Below, piece by piece: positions 8,541 to 17,631 of a stretch of DNA of 64,000 nucleotides (within the stretch, counting starts at the first letter, position 1; every line of letters starts with the position of its first letter). This stretch comes from an uncultured Clostridia bacterium (GTDB taxonomy: Bacteria > Bacillota > Clostridia > Oscillospirales > Oscillospiraceae). Under the pieces are notes generated by a model. The model saw only the letters and a program-made list of their open reading frames with translations. It ran no database searches and was not told the origin of the DNA. The position numbers and the translations under genes are program-made. The stretch covers positions 62,001-126,000 of the forward strand of contig CAMFBN010000001.1 in NCBI GenBank assembly GCA_945948535.1. Direction: 5' to 3'.

Positions 8541-9482
8541 TTAGTCCTTTTTGGTCAGGGAACGGTACACCAGCATGCTCAGCAGGCCCGTGATGATGAA
8601 GATAATCACGGAGATAGCGCCGGCCATACCGTAGTTCTTGCTGGTCTTCAGATAGCTGTTCAGGAACATGATCAGCGTCATGGAGCTGCGGTTGGGATTG
8701 CCCGCGCCGTTGGTCAGAACCTGCGGCACATCGAACATCTGCAGGCCGCCGATAAGGGCCGTGATGACGGTGTAGACCAGAATGGGGGTCAGCAGCGGCA
8801 GGGTGACCCTGAAGAAGGTCTGAGTGGAGGTGGCGCCGTCGATGTTGGCGGCCTCGAACATATTCTGGTCGATGCCCATGATGCCCGCCATCAGCAGTAT
8901 GGTGGTGTTGCCGAACCACAGCAGGAAGTTCATCAGGCAGATCAGGCTGCGCACCGTAATTTTAATGGCAAAGAAGTCGATGGGCTTCTCGGCAATTCCC
9001 ATCTGCATCAGCAGCTGGTTCACAGGGCCGACGTTTGAGAACAGGGTGTAAAACAGCATGGAGAAGGCGGAGGCCATGATCAGGTTGGGCATATAAATGA
9101 CCGTCTTGAAGAACTGCTGGCCCTTGATGTTCAGCCGGTAGCTGGTGAAGAAGATGGCCAGCAGCAAAGCGATGACGATCTGGGGAATCGCGCCGCCCAG
9201 CCACAGCACCACGGTGTTGCCGGTATATTTAATGATGTCAATGATACCGTTGGCATCCGGGGTGAAAAGCTTGATGTAGTTGGCCAGACCCACGAAGTTG
9301 GGGCCGACCTGCTTCAGGCCGGAACGGTAGTTCTCGAAGAAGCTGTTGTAAATGGTCAGGAACAGGGGATAAAGCTTGAAAATGGCATAGGTGATGAAAA
9401 AGGGCGCGATGAACAGGTAGCCCCACTTGGCATAGCTAATGCTTTTATGCTTCGCGGGCGCTTTTTCACGCAGTTGATTCAT
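8541..9482 (-). CDS. Carbohydrate ABC transporter permease, MalF type
   Basis: A 313-residue CUT1 permease with six membrane segments and the EAA loop EAANIDGATSTQTFFRVTLP. The ATG at 9482 (MNQLREKAPAKHK) has AAGGAGG 8 nt upstream. The longer open frame to 9596 would translate an intergenic repeat and has no ribosome site. Partner of the MalG-type subunit downstream. No ATPase gene is present in the operon, which is usual for CUT1 systems of Firmicutes that share one MsmX-like ATPase. Confidence 0.94.
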   Translation of the reverse strand: MNQLREKAPAKHKSISYAKWGYLFIAPFFITYAIFKLYPLFLTIYNSFFENYRSGLKQVGPNFVGLANYIKLFTPDANGIIDIIKYTGNTVVLWLGGAIPQIVIALLLAIFFTSYRLNIKGQQFFKTVIYMPNLIMASAFSMLFYTLFSNVGPVNQLLMQMGIAEKPIDFFAIKITVRSLICLMNFLLWFGNTTILLMAGIMGIDQNMFEAANIDGATSTQTFFRVTLPLLTPILVYTVITALIGGLQMFDVPQVLTNGAGNPNRSSMTLIMFLNSYLKTSKNYGMAGAISVIIFIITGLLSMLVYRSLTKKD

Positions 9483-9529
9483 AAGTACATCCTCCTTGCT
9501 TTCTTGTCTTCGATTCAAACCGTGTGCGC

Positions 9530-9636
9530 ACACGTTCTGAAGCCAAGGCAAGTAGTTACTGACGATTGCCACACCAACGTGCGCGCTGGTTCGCAATGAC
9601 AGATAACCTTAAGTGAGGCAAGGCTCTCGCCTTGCC
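9530..9636. repeat. Intergenic repeat-like DNA with palindromes
   Basis: The 190 bp between binding protein and permease contain an imperfect palindrome (ACCAACGTGCG/CGCTGGT, near 9571-9588) next to TCGCAATGACAG, and a second hairpin GGCAAGGC-TCTC-GCCTTGCC at 9617-9636. The first resembles dispersed gut-Clostridia intergenic repeats; only one copy is in the window. Such hairpins after a binding-protein gene often protect its mRNA or reduce read-through to the permeases. Confidence 0.45.
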
Positions 9637-9671
9637 CCACAGGTTGCGTTATGTCAGGTTTTTACAAGCCA

Positions 9672-11033
9672 TCAGGGAGTGACGATCTCGGGGTACTTCT
9701 CGTTGATGTACTTGTAGTAGTTGGCCATGGCCTCTTCCTCAGTGACCTCGCCATCGCAGTACTCTCTCCAGTAGGTCTGCAGGCCTTCGCACAGCAGCTG
9801 GTCGTAGATGGTCTTATTCTCGAACTTGATGTTCTTAGCCAGGTCAACGAAGACAGCCACGTCGTTCTGGCCGCCCAGGAAGGCGTTGCCGTAGTTGGGG
9901 TCAGCAGCGAACTTGGCGTTGACAGCCTGGTTGTTGGTGAACTGAGACTCGTTCTTGATCAGGTTCTCGCAGACTTCCTCATCGTTGATGAAGGTGTCCA
10001 TGATGTCAGCCAGCATGGTGGGGTTGTCGGAGCCGGTAGCAGCCAGCAGCCAGGTGCCGCCCCAGAAGTGAGCCTGAGGTCCCTGGCAGATCGCCCAGTC
10101 GCCGGGGCAGCCCTTCTCAGGATCCTGAGCGTTGCCCATGGAGAAGTTGAAGTACCAGGCAGGTCCGAAGTAGCACATGGTCTTGCCGTCCTTGAACATC
10201 TGAGCGGTGCACTCGTCGTCCCAGATGCCGGTGGTCAGGGTGTAGCCCTTGTCGGAGAAGTCCTTAGCCTGAGCCTGCCATGCCTTGATGGAGTCGTTCA
10301 GAGTCAGCTTGCCGGAGTCGTCAACCAGAGCGGAGGTGCCGTTGTCGGAGAACACACGGAAGGTCTCGGACTCGGAGGCGGTCATGTAGTAACCCTTAGC
10401 CTTGGCGTCAGCGGCGACAGCGTTGAACTTGTCCCAGCTGTCCAGCTTGGCCTGAACCTCAGCGGGATCATCGGTGCCCAGGACGTCCTTGGCGATGGAG
10501 CGGCGATAGATCAGAGCGGAGGGGCAGCACTGGAAGGAAACGCCCTTGACAACGCCGTTGGAGTCGGAAGCGGCCTGCACAGTGTACTCATAGGTGTTGG
10601 AGAAATCGGTGACGCCCAGAGCCTGAATGTCCTGGGTGAACTCGGAATCGGTGTACTTCAGGATGTAGTCAGCCTCCGCCAGGAACATATCGATCTTCTC
10701 ATCGGCGGGAGCATTTTCCTGATTCAGCAGAGCCTCGTCCAGCTTGTCCTGATAAACGCCGCCGTCAGAGGGGTTGATGATCCAGTTGACGGTGATGCCT
10801 TCGGGAACGGTGTAGTACTTCTCGAAGAAGCCCTTGAACTCCTCGTTCCAGGCGTAGATGTTGAAGACCTTGCCTTCTTCCGCAGCGGGAGCTTCGGTTT
10901 CGGCAGGGGTGGCAGCCTGTGTCTCCGCGGGAGCGGGAGCGGCGGCCTTGGTTTCTTCGGTTTTGCTGGTACCGCAGGCGGCCATGGAAAGGACCATCAC
11001 CAGCGCCAACAGCAATGCAAGTGCTTTTTTCAT
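9672..11033 (-). CDS. Extracellular sugar-binding lipoprotein of ABC transporter
   Basis: A 453-residue solute-binding protein. A lipoprotein signal peptide ends in LSMAAC with Cys20 as the lipidated residue. A Thr/Ala/Pro/Glu-rich linker (about 21-50) leads into FNIYAWNEEFKGFFEKYY, the first strand of a family 1 sugar-binding fold. Several Trp/Tyr residues (PAWYFNF, FWGGTWLLAATG) are suitable for stacking on sugar rings. First gene of the ABC operon, just downstream of the lacI-type gene, with AAGGAGGAAC before ATG. Cellobiose or a short beta-glucoside is the likely cargo from the adjacent GH94/GH1 genes. Confidence 0.92.
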   Translation of the reverse strand: MKKALALLLALVMVLSMAACGTSKTEETKAAAPAPAETQAATPAETEAPAAEEGKVFNIYAWNEEFKGFFEKYYTVPEGITVNWIINPSDGGVYQDKLDEALLNQENAPADEKIDMFLAEADYILKYTDSEFTQDIQALGVTDFSNTYEYTVQAASDSNGVVKGVSFQCCPSALIYRRSIAKDVLGTDDPAEVQAKLDSWDKFNAVAADAKAKGYYMTASESETFRVFSDNGTSALVDDSGKLTLNDSIKAWQAQAKDFSDKGYTLTTGIWDDECTAQMFKDGKTMCYFGPAWYFNFSMGNAQDPEKGCPGDWAICQGPQAHFWGGTWLLAATGSDNPTMLADIMDTFINDEEVCENLIKNESQFTNNQAVNAKFAADPNYGNAFLGGQNDVAVFVDLAKNIKFENKTIYDQLLCEGLQTYWREYCDGEVTEEEAMANYYKYINEKYPEIVTP

Positions 11034-11124
11034 TTTGTGTTCCTCCTTAATATTAGTTACGGGATTTCTCCCGAAAACTTACAAATTTAGAGTGCGCAGT
11101 ACCATTCAAGGATTTGAGCCGGTA

Positions 11125-12126
11125 TTATATCTGCCGGACAGAAGCCCCCTCCACCAGGTAGCCGGGAATGGAGATTTGCTCCGGCAGGGTAGTCTTGGGA
11201 TGCTCGATCAGGCGGATCAGCCGGTCCGCGGCCGTGGCACCCAGCGCCTTGGTGTCCTGTGAATAGGTAGTCAGCTGAAGCACCCGTGCCAGATGGATTC
11301 CGTCATAGCCCACTGCGGAGATATCCTCCGGAACCCGAAGGCCCGCATTATTCAGAGCGTTCATGCCGCCGATATAGGAATAATCGTCCGGGAAGAGAAT
11401 GCAGGTCGGCCGGTCGGGCAGCTCCAGAATCTCCCGTGTCACCTGAGCGCAGCGATCAGGATCATGGTAGACGCACTCCCGGATATATTCCGGCGGAATT
11501 TCCAGCCCCAGCTCCTCGCAGGCCCGGTAAAAGCCGATCATCCGGTTCTCCGTAACAGAGGTGCGTTCACCATGGAGAAAGGCAATCTTCCGGTGGCCCT
11601 TTTCATAAACATAATGCACCAGGGCTTCCACACCGCTGACATTGTCGGAAACCACCGCCAGCCGGTTATTGAAAACATGGTCGATGGTAACCAGCGGGAT
11701 ACCGCTTTCCACCAGTTCCCGGACCCGGGGATCGTTAAAATCCACACAGGCGATTACCACGCCGTCCACGCCCCGGTAGCGGCAGTGCTGCAGGTAGCTG
11801 GTGGGCCGCCCGCCCACGTTATGATTGATAAAGGTTATATCGTAGCCATGGCTCTCCGCTTCCACCTTAAAGCTCTCCAGCACAGAGGAGAAGTATTCGT
11901 GAGCCAGTCCGCTTCGGCGCTCGTCCACAAACAGCACGCCCAAGTGATAGGTTCGGTTGGTCTTCAGCGCCCGGGCTGCCGAATTGGTCATGTAGCCCAT
12001 TTCTTCCGCCGCGGCGCAGATCCGGCTTCTGGTCTCCTCGCCGACATCCGCCTGCCCGTTCAGCGCCTTGCTGACGGTTGCCACGGATACGCCGCAGCGT
12101 TTGGCGATGTCCTTCATTGAAACCAC
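11125..12126 (-). CDS. LacI family transcriptional regulator
   Basis: A 333-residue regulator. The N-terminal LacI helix-turn-helix and hinge read MKDIAKRCGVSVATVSKALNG and later NSAARALKTNRTYHLG. The rest is a periplasmic-binding-protein-like sensor domain. The GTG at 12126 is chosen because GAGGGA stands 6 nt upstream; the ATG at 12117 is 15 nt away. The longer open frame has no ribosome site. Lying between the ABC importer and the divergent GH94-GH1 genes, it is probably their local repressor, released by cellobiose or a related sugar (inference). Confidence 0.92.
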   Translation of the reverse strand: MVSMKDIAKRCGVSVATVSKALNGQADVGEETRSRICAAAEEMGYMTNSAARALKTNRTYHLGVLFVDERRSGLAHEYFSSVLESFKVEAESHGYDITFINHNVGGRPTSYLQHCRYRGVDGVVIACVDFNDPRVRELVESGIPLVTIDHVFNNRLAVVSDNVSGVEALVHYVYEKGHRKIAFLHGERTSVTENRMIGFYRACEELGLEIPPEYIRECVYHDPDRCAQVTREILELPDRPTCILFPDDYSYIGGMNALNNAGLRVPEDISAVGYDGIHLARVLQLTTYSQDTKALGATAADRLIRLIEHPKTTLPEQISIPGYLVEGASVRQI

Positions 12127-12160
12127 GAAGCTTCCCTCTTTTCTGTGCTGATTTTTCCTT

Positions 12161-12168
12161 AATCGATT
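12161..12168. promoter_or_regulatory. Candidate LacI-type operator in lacI leader
   Basis: The palindrome AATCGATT with the central CG usual for LacI-family sites lies just downstream of the lacI promoter. This would fit autorepression. Short, so weakly supported. Confidence 0.3.
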
Positions 12169-12178
12169 TCGCAATTTG

Positions 12179-12207
12179 ACTATACCGCACACTGTACGAA
12201 AAATCAA
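12179..12207 (-). promoter_or_regulatory. Promoter of lacI-type gene
   Basis: TTGATT, 17-bp spacer, TATAGT on the minus strand, about 55 bp upstream of the GTG start. Confidence 0.55.
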
Positions 12208-12362
12208 GTGATTTTTTTCAAAATGTGAGCGCCCTGACCAATATTTGGCAGTTATGTATAGTTTGCTCACGAAAAACTGTGCAAACTGCCCGCGAAAAAA
12301 TGCGAAATTCTTGCTCCCCCTCAATTTTTACCATCTTTTTTTCTGATTTTTGAAATTTGTAC

Positions 12363-12391
12363 TTGCATTTCTTTAAATTATCCGCTATTCT
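12363..12391 (+). promoter_or_regulatory. Promoter of GH94-GH1 genes
   Basis: TTGCAT, 17-bp spacer, TATTCT, followed by a leader of about 65 nt to the ATG at 12463. Confidence 0.5.
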
Positions 12392-12407
12392 AGCTGTGTT
12401 AGGCCGT

Positions 12408-12423
12408 ATTTAAACGTTATCGA
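12408..12423. promoter_or_regulatory. Candidate LacI/CcpA-type operator before cellobiose phosphorylase
   Basis: ATTTAAACGTTATCGA fits the catabolite-response consensus with about two mismatches. It lies just after the -10 box, where a repressor of the LacI superfamily would block transcription. It could serve CcpA or the local LacI protein. Confidence 0.35.
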
Positions 12424-12462
12424 ATTTATGCAGGCTTGTTTTTAAGGAGGGAAACATATCGT

Positions 12463-14880
12463 ATGCAGTTTGGATATTTTGATGACCCCCGCCGGGAATA
12501 TGTGATAACCACCCCGGAAACGCCCCTGCCCTGGATCAACTATCTGGGCAGTGAGGACTTCCTGGGCATGATTTCCAATACCGGCGGCGGCTACTGCTTC
12601 TATCGGGACGCAAAGCTCCAGCGGATCCTGCGCTACCGGTACAATGCCGTTCCTGGCGACCAGGGCGGCCGGTTCTACTACATCAAGGAAGCCGGAAAGC
12701 CGGCCTGGAACCCGGGCTATCTTCCCACGAAAACGCACCTTGACAGCTATGAATGCCGCCACGGCATGGGCTACACCACCTTCACCAGCGCCAAGGATGG
12801 TCTGGAAGCGAAGATGACCTTCTTTGTACCCGTGGGGGAAAACTGTGAGCTTCACGACCTGGTGTTGACCAACCGAACCGACGCCCCGAAAACGGTGCAC
12901 GTTTGGGGCGTGATGGAGTGGTGCCTGTGGAACGCCGTAGATGACAGCCAGAACTACCAGCGCAACCTGAATATCGCCGAATCCGAGATAGAGAACGGCG
13001 TGATCTACCACAAAACCGAGTACCGGGAGCGCCGGGATCACTATGCCTACTACGGCGTCAATATTCCCGCCGCCGGGTGGGACACCGACCGCAATACCTT
13101 CCTGGGTCATATGGGCGACTGGTCCGATCCCCAGCTGGTGCGGGAGGAGCGCAGCGCCTTTTCCCATATCGTAGGCTGGTATCCGATCGGCTGCCAGCAT
13201 TTGGAACGCACCCTGGCGCCGGGAGAAAGCTGCCGCGCCACCTTCGTCTTGGGCTACGGCAAGAACCCCCGGGATCAGAAGTTCCTTACGCCCAATGTCA
13301 TCCGCAAGGACACCGCCCTGCGGGTAATGGAGAAATTCGCCACCTCCCAGGCGGTAGACGCAGCCTTTGCGGAGCTGGCGCAGTATTGGGATGGTCTGCT
13401 GGGCAACTATCAGCTCCGTTCTGACAACGAGAAATTGAACCGCATGGTGAACATCTGGCATCAGTACCAGTGCATGGTCACCTTCAATATGAGCCGTTCC
13501 GCTTCCTATTATGAGACCGGAACCGGCCGGGGCATGGGCTTCCGGGATTCCTGTCAAGATCTGTACGGCTTCATGCACATCATTCCCGACCGTGCCCGTG
13601 AGCGAATCATCGACATCGCCTCCATCCAGTTCGCCGACGGCTCCACCTACCACCAGTACCAGCCCCTGACCAAACGGGGCAACAACGACATCGGCGGCGG
13701 CTTTAACGACGACCCCCTGTGGCTGGTAGGCGCGGTGTGCGCCTATATCAAGGAGACGGGAGACTTCGGCATTCTGGACCATCCCACACCCTTTGACAAT
13801 CAGCCCGGTACGGAGGTTCCCCTGCTGGAGCATGTGCGCCGCAGCGTGCACTTCACCCTGAACAACCTCGGCCCGCATAAGCTGCCGCTGATCGGACGGG
13901 CGGACTGGAACGACTGTCTGAACCTGAACTGCTTCTCCGAAGAGCCCGGCGAGAGCTTCCAGACCTTCGGCCCCAGTGAGGGACCGGTGGCGGAATCCGT
14001 GTTCATCGGCGGTATGTTCGTCAAATACGGCGGCGAGTACGCGGCGCTGTGCGACCGCATCGGTCTGGCACAGGAGGCGGCGGACATCCGCGGAGCCGTG
14101 GCGGACATGGAAAAGGCCATCCTGAAGGATGGCTGGGACGGCGAGTGGTTCCTCCGGGCCTATGACGCAAACGGCAGCAAGGTAGGCAGCCACGAGTGCG
14201 AGGAAGGACAGATTTTCATTGAGCCCCAGGGCTTCTGCACGCTGGCGGGCGTTGGCAAGGATACCGGAGAAGGCCTGAAGGCCATGGAATCCACCCGCAA
14301 GTACCTGCTGGGAGAATACGGCGTGGAACTGCTGACCCCCTGTTACACCGAGTATCATGTGGAGCTGGGCGAAATCTCCTCCTATCCCCCCGGATTCAAG
14401 GAAAATGGTTCTGTCTTCTGCCACAACAATCCCTGGATTGTCTGCGCGGAGGCAACTCTCGGCAGAGGGGACGAGGCCTTTGATGTCTACCGCAGAATCT
14501 GCCCGGCCTATCTGGAAGAAAAGAGCGAAGTCCACGAAACGGAGCCCTATGTCTATTCCCAGACAGTCACCGGCCGCGCTTCCGGCAACCCGGGCCATGC
14601 CAAAAACAGCTGGCTCACCGGTACCGCCAGCTGGACCTTCCTGTCCATCTCTCAGGCGATTCTGGGCATCTATCCGGACTACGACGGCCTGCGGATTCAC
14701 CCCTGCATCCCGAAGGACTGGACGGAATACACGGTCATCCGCCGCTTCCGGGGCAGTGAATATACCATTCACGTCCACCGCGGAGAAGAAAAGGGCATCA
14801 CTGTAAACGGAACGCCCATTGCCGGCGAGGTGATCCCCCTGTCCGCAGACCCCAAGGTTTCCGTGGAGGTAACTCTTTGA
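12463..14880 (+). CDS. Cellobiose phosphorylase (GH94)
   Basis: An 805-residue cytoplasmic enzyme that splits cellobiose with phosphate into alpha-glucose-1-phosphate and glucose. From the start (MQFGYFDDPRREYVITTPETPLPWINYLG) it follows the clostridial cellobiose phosphorylase pattern over its full length. This includes RGMGFRDSCQDL, the catalytic region GRADWNDCLNLNCF with Asp481 and Asp484, and the C-terminal NSWLTGTASWTF. The ATG has AAGGAGGG 12 nt upstream. A GH94 enzyme specific for another disaccharide cannot be excluded, but similarity to known cellobiose phosphorylases as I recall them is close. Overlaps the GH1 gene by 4 bp. Confidence 0.93.
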   Translation: MQFGYFDDPRREYVITTPETPLPWINYLGSEDFLGMISNTGGGYCFYRDAKLQRILRYRYNAVPGDQGGRFYYIKEAGKPAWNPGYLPTKTHLDSYECRHGMGYTTFTSAKDGLEAKMTFFVPVGENCELHDLVLTNRTDAPKTVHVWGVMEWCLWNAVDDSQNYQRNLNIAESEIENGVIYHKTEYRERRDHYAYYGVNIPAAGWDTDRNTFLGHMGDWSDPQLVREERSAFSHIVGWYPIGCQHLERTLAPGESCRATFVLGYGKNPRDQKFLTPNVIRKDTALRVMEKFATSQAVDAAFAELAQYWDGLLGNYQLRSDNEKLNRMVNIWHQYQCMVTFNMSRSASYYETGTGRGMGFRDSCQDLYGFMHIIPDRARERIIDIASIQFADGSTYHQYQPLTKRGNNDIGGGFNDDPLWLVGAVCAYIKETGDFGILDHPTPFDNQPGTEVPLLEHVRRSVHFTLNNLGPHKLPLIGRADWNDCLNLNCFSEEPGESFQTFGPSEGPVAESVFIGGMFVKYGGEYAALCDRIGLAQEAADIRGAVADMEKAILKDGWDGEWFLRAYDANGSKVGSHECEEGQIFIEPQGFCTLAGVGKDTGEGLKAMESTRKYLLGEYGVELLTPCYTEYHVELGEISSYPPGFKENGSVFCHNNPWIVCAEATLGRGDEAFDVYRRICPAYLEEKSEVHETEPYVYSQTVTGRASGNPGHAKNSWLTGTASWTFLSISQAILGIYPDYDGLRIHPCIPKDWTEYTVIRRFRGSEYTIHVHRGEEKGITVNGTPIAGEVIPLSADPKVSVEVTL

Positions 14881-16238
14881 GTCAAGTGTTTCCGGACAGC
14901 TTTGTGTGGGGAGCTGCCTCCAGTGCCTATCAGATCGAGGGGTACTCCACCGCCGACGGCGGCGGCGCCTCCATCTGGGATACCTTTAGCCATACGCCCG
15001 GTAAGATTGCCTACGGCGATCATGGCGACACAGCCTGTGATTCCTACCACCGCTATGGTGAGGATATTGCCCTGCTGAAGGAATTAGGGGTCAAGGCCTA
15101 CCGTTTCTCCGTCAGTTGGGCCAGAATCGACCCCAACGCCGACGGCAGCTGGAACGAAGCGGGTCTTGCCTACTATGACCGGGTGGTAGACTTGTGTCTG
15201 GCCAGCGGCATCACGCCCTACCTGACACTGTATCACTGGGAGCTGCCTCAGGCGGCCCAGAACCGGGGCGGCTGGCAGGAACGGCAGACCGTCGCAGCCT
15301 TTGCCCGGTTTGCCGGAATGATGGCAGCGCATTTTCGGGGCCGGGTGCGGCACTATTTTACCCTCAACGAGCCGCAGTGCACGGTTGCTCTGGGGCATCA
15401 AAGCGGCGTCCATGCCCCGGGAAAACAGCTGGATCTGGCCGGACAATTCGATGTTCTGGTTAACCAGCTTCTGGCTCACGGACTGGCCCAGCGGGCCATT
15501 CAGGCTGCCGACCCGGAGGCGCTGGTGGGCATTGCCTCCACGGGACGGCTGTGCTACCCGGAGCAGGAAACGCCGGAGGACATCCGGGCCGCACGGGAAG
15601 CCACCTTCGCCGTCTCCGACGAGGATTGGGCCTTTACGCACCACTGGCTGTTGGACCCCATCTGTCTCGGACGGTTTCCGGACTGCGCCGGAACCCGGCT
15701 GGAACCCTTGGTACGCAGGGTCACAGACCAGGAGATGGCGGTCATTCACACCGTGCCCCACATGCTGGGCTATAACATTTACAACGGTCACGCTGTCCGG
15801 GCAGATCAGGCAGGCTTTGTCTACTCGCCCCGGTACCCCGGCTTTCCCCGCACTGCCCTGAAATGGCCGGTGACCCCGGAGGTGCTGGATTGGGGCGTGC
15901 GCTTCCTGCAGGAGCGCTACGGCCTGCCGGGCTACATTACGGAAAACGGTCTGAGCTGCAACGATCTTATCTATCTGGATGGACAGGTTCACGACGCCGA
16001 CCGGATCGATTTTCTGGCCAGATATCTGACCTGTCTGGGGCGGGCAATGGAGAGCGGCGCGGACATCCGTGGCTACTTCCACTGGGCGCTGACGGACAAT
16101 TTCGAGTGGAACAACGGCTACGCAGAACGCTTCGGTCTGGTATACATGGACTATCCCACAGGCAGTCGCATTCCCAAGGACTCCTTCCGCTGGTACCGGG
16201 AAGTGATCCGCAGTGGCAGCATCCCAGCAGCCCTGTAA
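14877..16238 (+). CDS. Beta-glucosidase (GH1)
   Basis: A 453-residue cytoplasmic GH1 enzyme. The N-terminal signature is FVWGAASSAYQIEG. The acid/base Glu165 lies in TLNEPQ and the nucleophile Glu356 in YITENGLS; the C-terminal HWALTDNFEWNNGY lines the sugar site. Starts at TTG with GGAGGT 6 nt upstream and overlaps the GH94 stop codon (TTGA), so the two are translationally coupled. No extra motif for phosphorylated sugars is evident, in keeping with import by ABC transporter rather than PTS. It probably handles beta-glucosides other than cellobiose or longer cello-oligosaccharides. Confidence 0.93.
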   Translation: MSQVFPDSFVWGAASSAYQIEGYSTADGGGASIWDTFSHTPGKIAYGDHGDTACDSYHRYGEDIALLKELGVKAYRFSVSWARIDPNADGSWNEAGLAYYDRVVDLCLASGITPYLTLYHWELPQAAQNRGGWQERQTVAAFARFAGMMAAHFRGRVRHYFTLNEPQCTVALGHQSGVHAPGKQLDLAGQFDVLVNQLLAHGLAQRAIQAADPEALVGIASTGRLCYPEQETPEDIRAAREATFAVSDEDWAFTHHWLLDPICLGRFPDCAGTRLEPLVRRVTDQEMAVIHTVPHMLGYNIYNGHAVRADQAGFVYSPRYPGFPRTALKWPVTPEVLDWGVRFLQERYGLPGYITENGLSCNDLIYLDGQVHDADRIDFLARYLTCLGRAMESGADIRGYFHWALTDNFEWNNGYAERFGLVYMDYPTGSRIPKDSFRWYREVIRSGSIPAAL

Positions 16239-16320
16239 TGCGAATGCCTTAGAAAAGGATTCTGTCTTCACTTCAAACATGCGGGGCCAGATGCGGATTT
16301 TCCCGTCGAAATGCAAAATA

Positions 16321-16350
16321 GAACAGCCCGGACATGGTCCGGGCTGTTCC
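16321..16350. terminator. Bidirectional terminator between convergent genes
   Basis: Perfect 13-bp stem GAACAGCCCGGAC / GTCCGGGCTGTTC with loop ATG, lying between the GH1 gene and the kinase gene. Confidence 0.8.
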
Positions 16351-16378
16351 TGCGTTATCCTTTTGCATACGGCAATCA

Positions 16379-17473
16379 TTATCTCCACTTGGCGGCGCAG
16401 TCGTGGACAATTTGCTCCATTTCGTCCATGTGCTTCCGCATATCCTTCGCCAGCGCGATCTGGCAGCGGGTGCGGATCAGATTGTGATCGGGGCACTTGA
16501 TGTTGAAGTACAGGTCGCCGTCCAGATAATCCGCAAGGAACCGGGTGGCCAGCTCCGCCGTCAGGGCAAAGCAGCTCATGGCAAGGGTTTTGACCTCCGT
16601 GTCCGTCATGGCTTTGGCGGTCATGGAAAGGAAACCCTCCGCGAACGCCCGGAACACCTCCAGATTCACCCCGGCCTTTTCCGGCGACCGGCAGTCCTCC
16701 TCTACGAAGTTGGCGGCAAAACGGATAGCGTCGCCAAAGTCGTGGCCGATGAGGCCGGGCATGACAGTGTCCAGATCAATGACGATCATGGCCTCATGCC
16801 CCTCCGGGGTGAACAGCACATTATTGATCTTCGTATCGTTGTGGGTCACCCGCAGGGGGAGCTTCCCGGCGTTGTACAGATCCGTCAGGCAGCAGGCCTG
16901 ATCCTGCACGGAAAGCAGGTAGTCAATCTCCTCCCGGACCTGTTCGGCCCGGCCCGCCCTGTCCTCCTGAACGGAGCGCAGAAAGTCGGCATAGCGCTTG
17001 CGGGTATTGTGGAAGCCAGGGATGGTCTCCGTCAGCTCGGAAATGTCAAAATCCGCCAAATCCATCTGGAACTCGCCGAAGGCTTTGCCCGCGTTGCGGA
17101 CCACGTTCAGATCCGTCACGGTATTGAAGGTGACGGAGGGGACATAATTGGTCATCCGCCAGAAATTTTCGCCGTCAGCGAGGTAGGTCTTGCGGTCGGC
17201 GGTGTGGTGGAAATGGAGGGCAAGCTTACCCGGCTTTTTTGCCCGGATATGCTCGGTCACCTTGTCGATGTTGTCCATCAGGCCGATGGGATTGCGGAAG
17301 GCGTAGGTATTGACATTCTGCACCAGAAAGGACTTTGGGTTCCCGTCCGGCAGGCGGAAATTCACCTTATAGGTGCGGTTCACGTTGCCCATCTGAATGG
17401 TTTCATAACCAAGATACTCATATTCAATGCGAAAAGCTCTGGAAACCTCCAGCAGCTTGTCATACAGCTCCAT
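16379..17473 (-). CDS. N-acetylhexosamine 1-kinase-like phosphotransferase
   Basis: A 364-residue aminoglycoside-phosphotransferase-fold kinase whose layout follows bifidobacterial NahK, which makes GlcNAc/GalNAc-1-phosphate from ATP. Shared stretches are FGEFQMDLADFD...LTETIPGFHNT, then PLRVTHNDTKINN with catalytic Asp213, then the metal site IDLDTVMPG (Asp233/Asp235) and FLADYLDGDLYF near the end. The ATG at 17473 has GAGGAGAAATATT upstream; the longer frame would translate heptad repeats. Next to cellobiose phosphorylase it could make a sugar-1-phosphate from a released hexose, but this link is inference, as is GlcNAc as substrate. Confidence 0.82.
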   Translation of the reverse strand: MELYDKLLEVSRAFRIEYEYLGYETIQMGNVNRTYKVNFRLPDGNPKSFLVQNVNTYAFRNPIGLMDNIDKVTEHIRAKKPGKLALHFHHTADRKTYLADGENFWRMTNYVPSVTFNTVTDLNVVRNAGKAFGEFQMDLADFDISELTETIPGFHNTRKRYADFLRSVQEDRAGRAEQVREEIDYLLSVQDQACCLTDLYNAGKLPLRVTHNDTKINNVLFTPEGHEAMIVIDLDTVMPGLIGHDFGDAIRFAANFVEEDCRSPEKAGVNLEVFRAFAEGFLSMTAKAMTDTEVKTLAMSCFALTAELATRFLADYLDGDLYFNIKCPDHNLIRTRCQIALAKDMRKHMDEMEQIVHDCAAKWR

Positions 17474-17493
17474 AATATTTCTCCTCTCTATTG

Positions 17494-17631
17494 CAATTGA
17501 CAATTGAGAATTGACAATTGACAATTATTGTATCCCCTCCGGGGATTATGAAATTGCTCGTTCTACAGGAGTATATTTCTTTTCCCGTAAGGACTTCTAA
17601 ACTGTCAATTGTCAACTGTCAATTGTCAATT
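17494..17631. repeat. Heptad-hairpin repeat, TTGACAA class, copy A
   Basis: TTGACAA-like 7-bp units on the left and their inverse on the right flank a hairpin core (TTGTATCCCC-TCC-GGGGATTATG, near 17527-17550). The right core is degenerate. The copy fills the space between the kinase start and the rnc stop, and supplies the rnc TGA. Confidence 0.75.

Noticed and set aside
7554-9038. 494-residue plus-strand open frame
   Set aside because: A shadow of the two ABC permease genes; His/Gln/Gly-rich translation typical of antisense frames in GC-rich genes.
9651-11090. 479-residue plus-strand frame rich in Val/Gly/Leu
   Set aside because: Antisense shadow of the binding-protein gene, which has a signal peptide and lipobox.
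12442-14778. 778-residue minus-strand frame
   Set aside because: Antisense to the GH94 gene; no domain.
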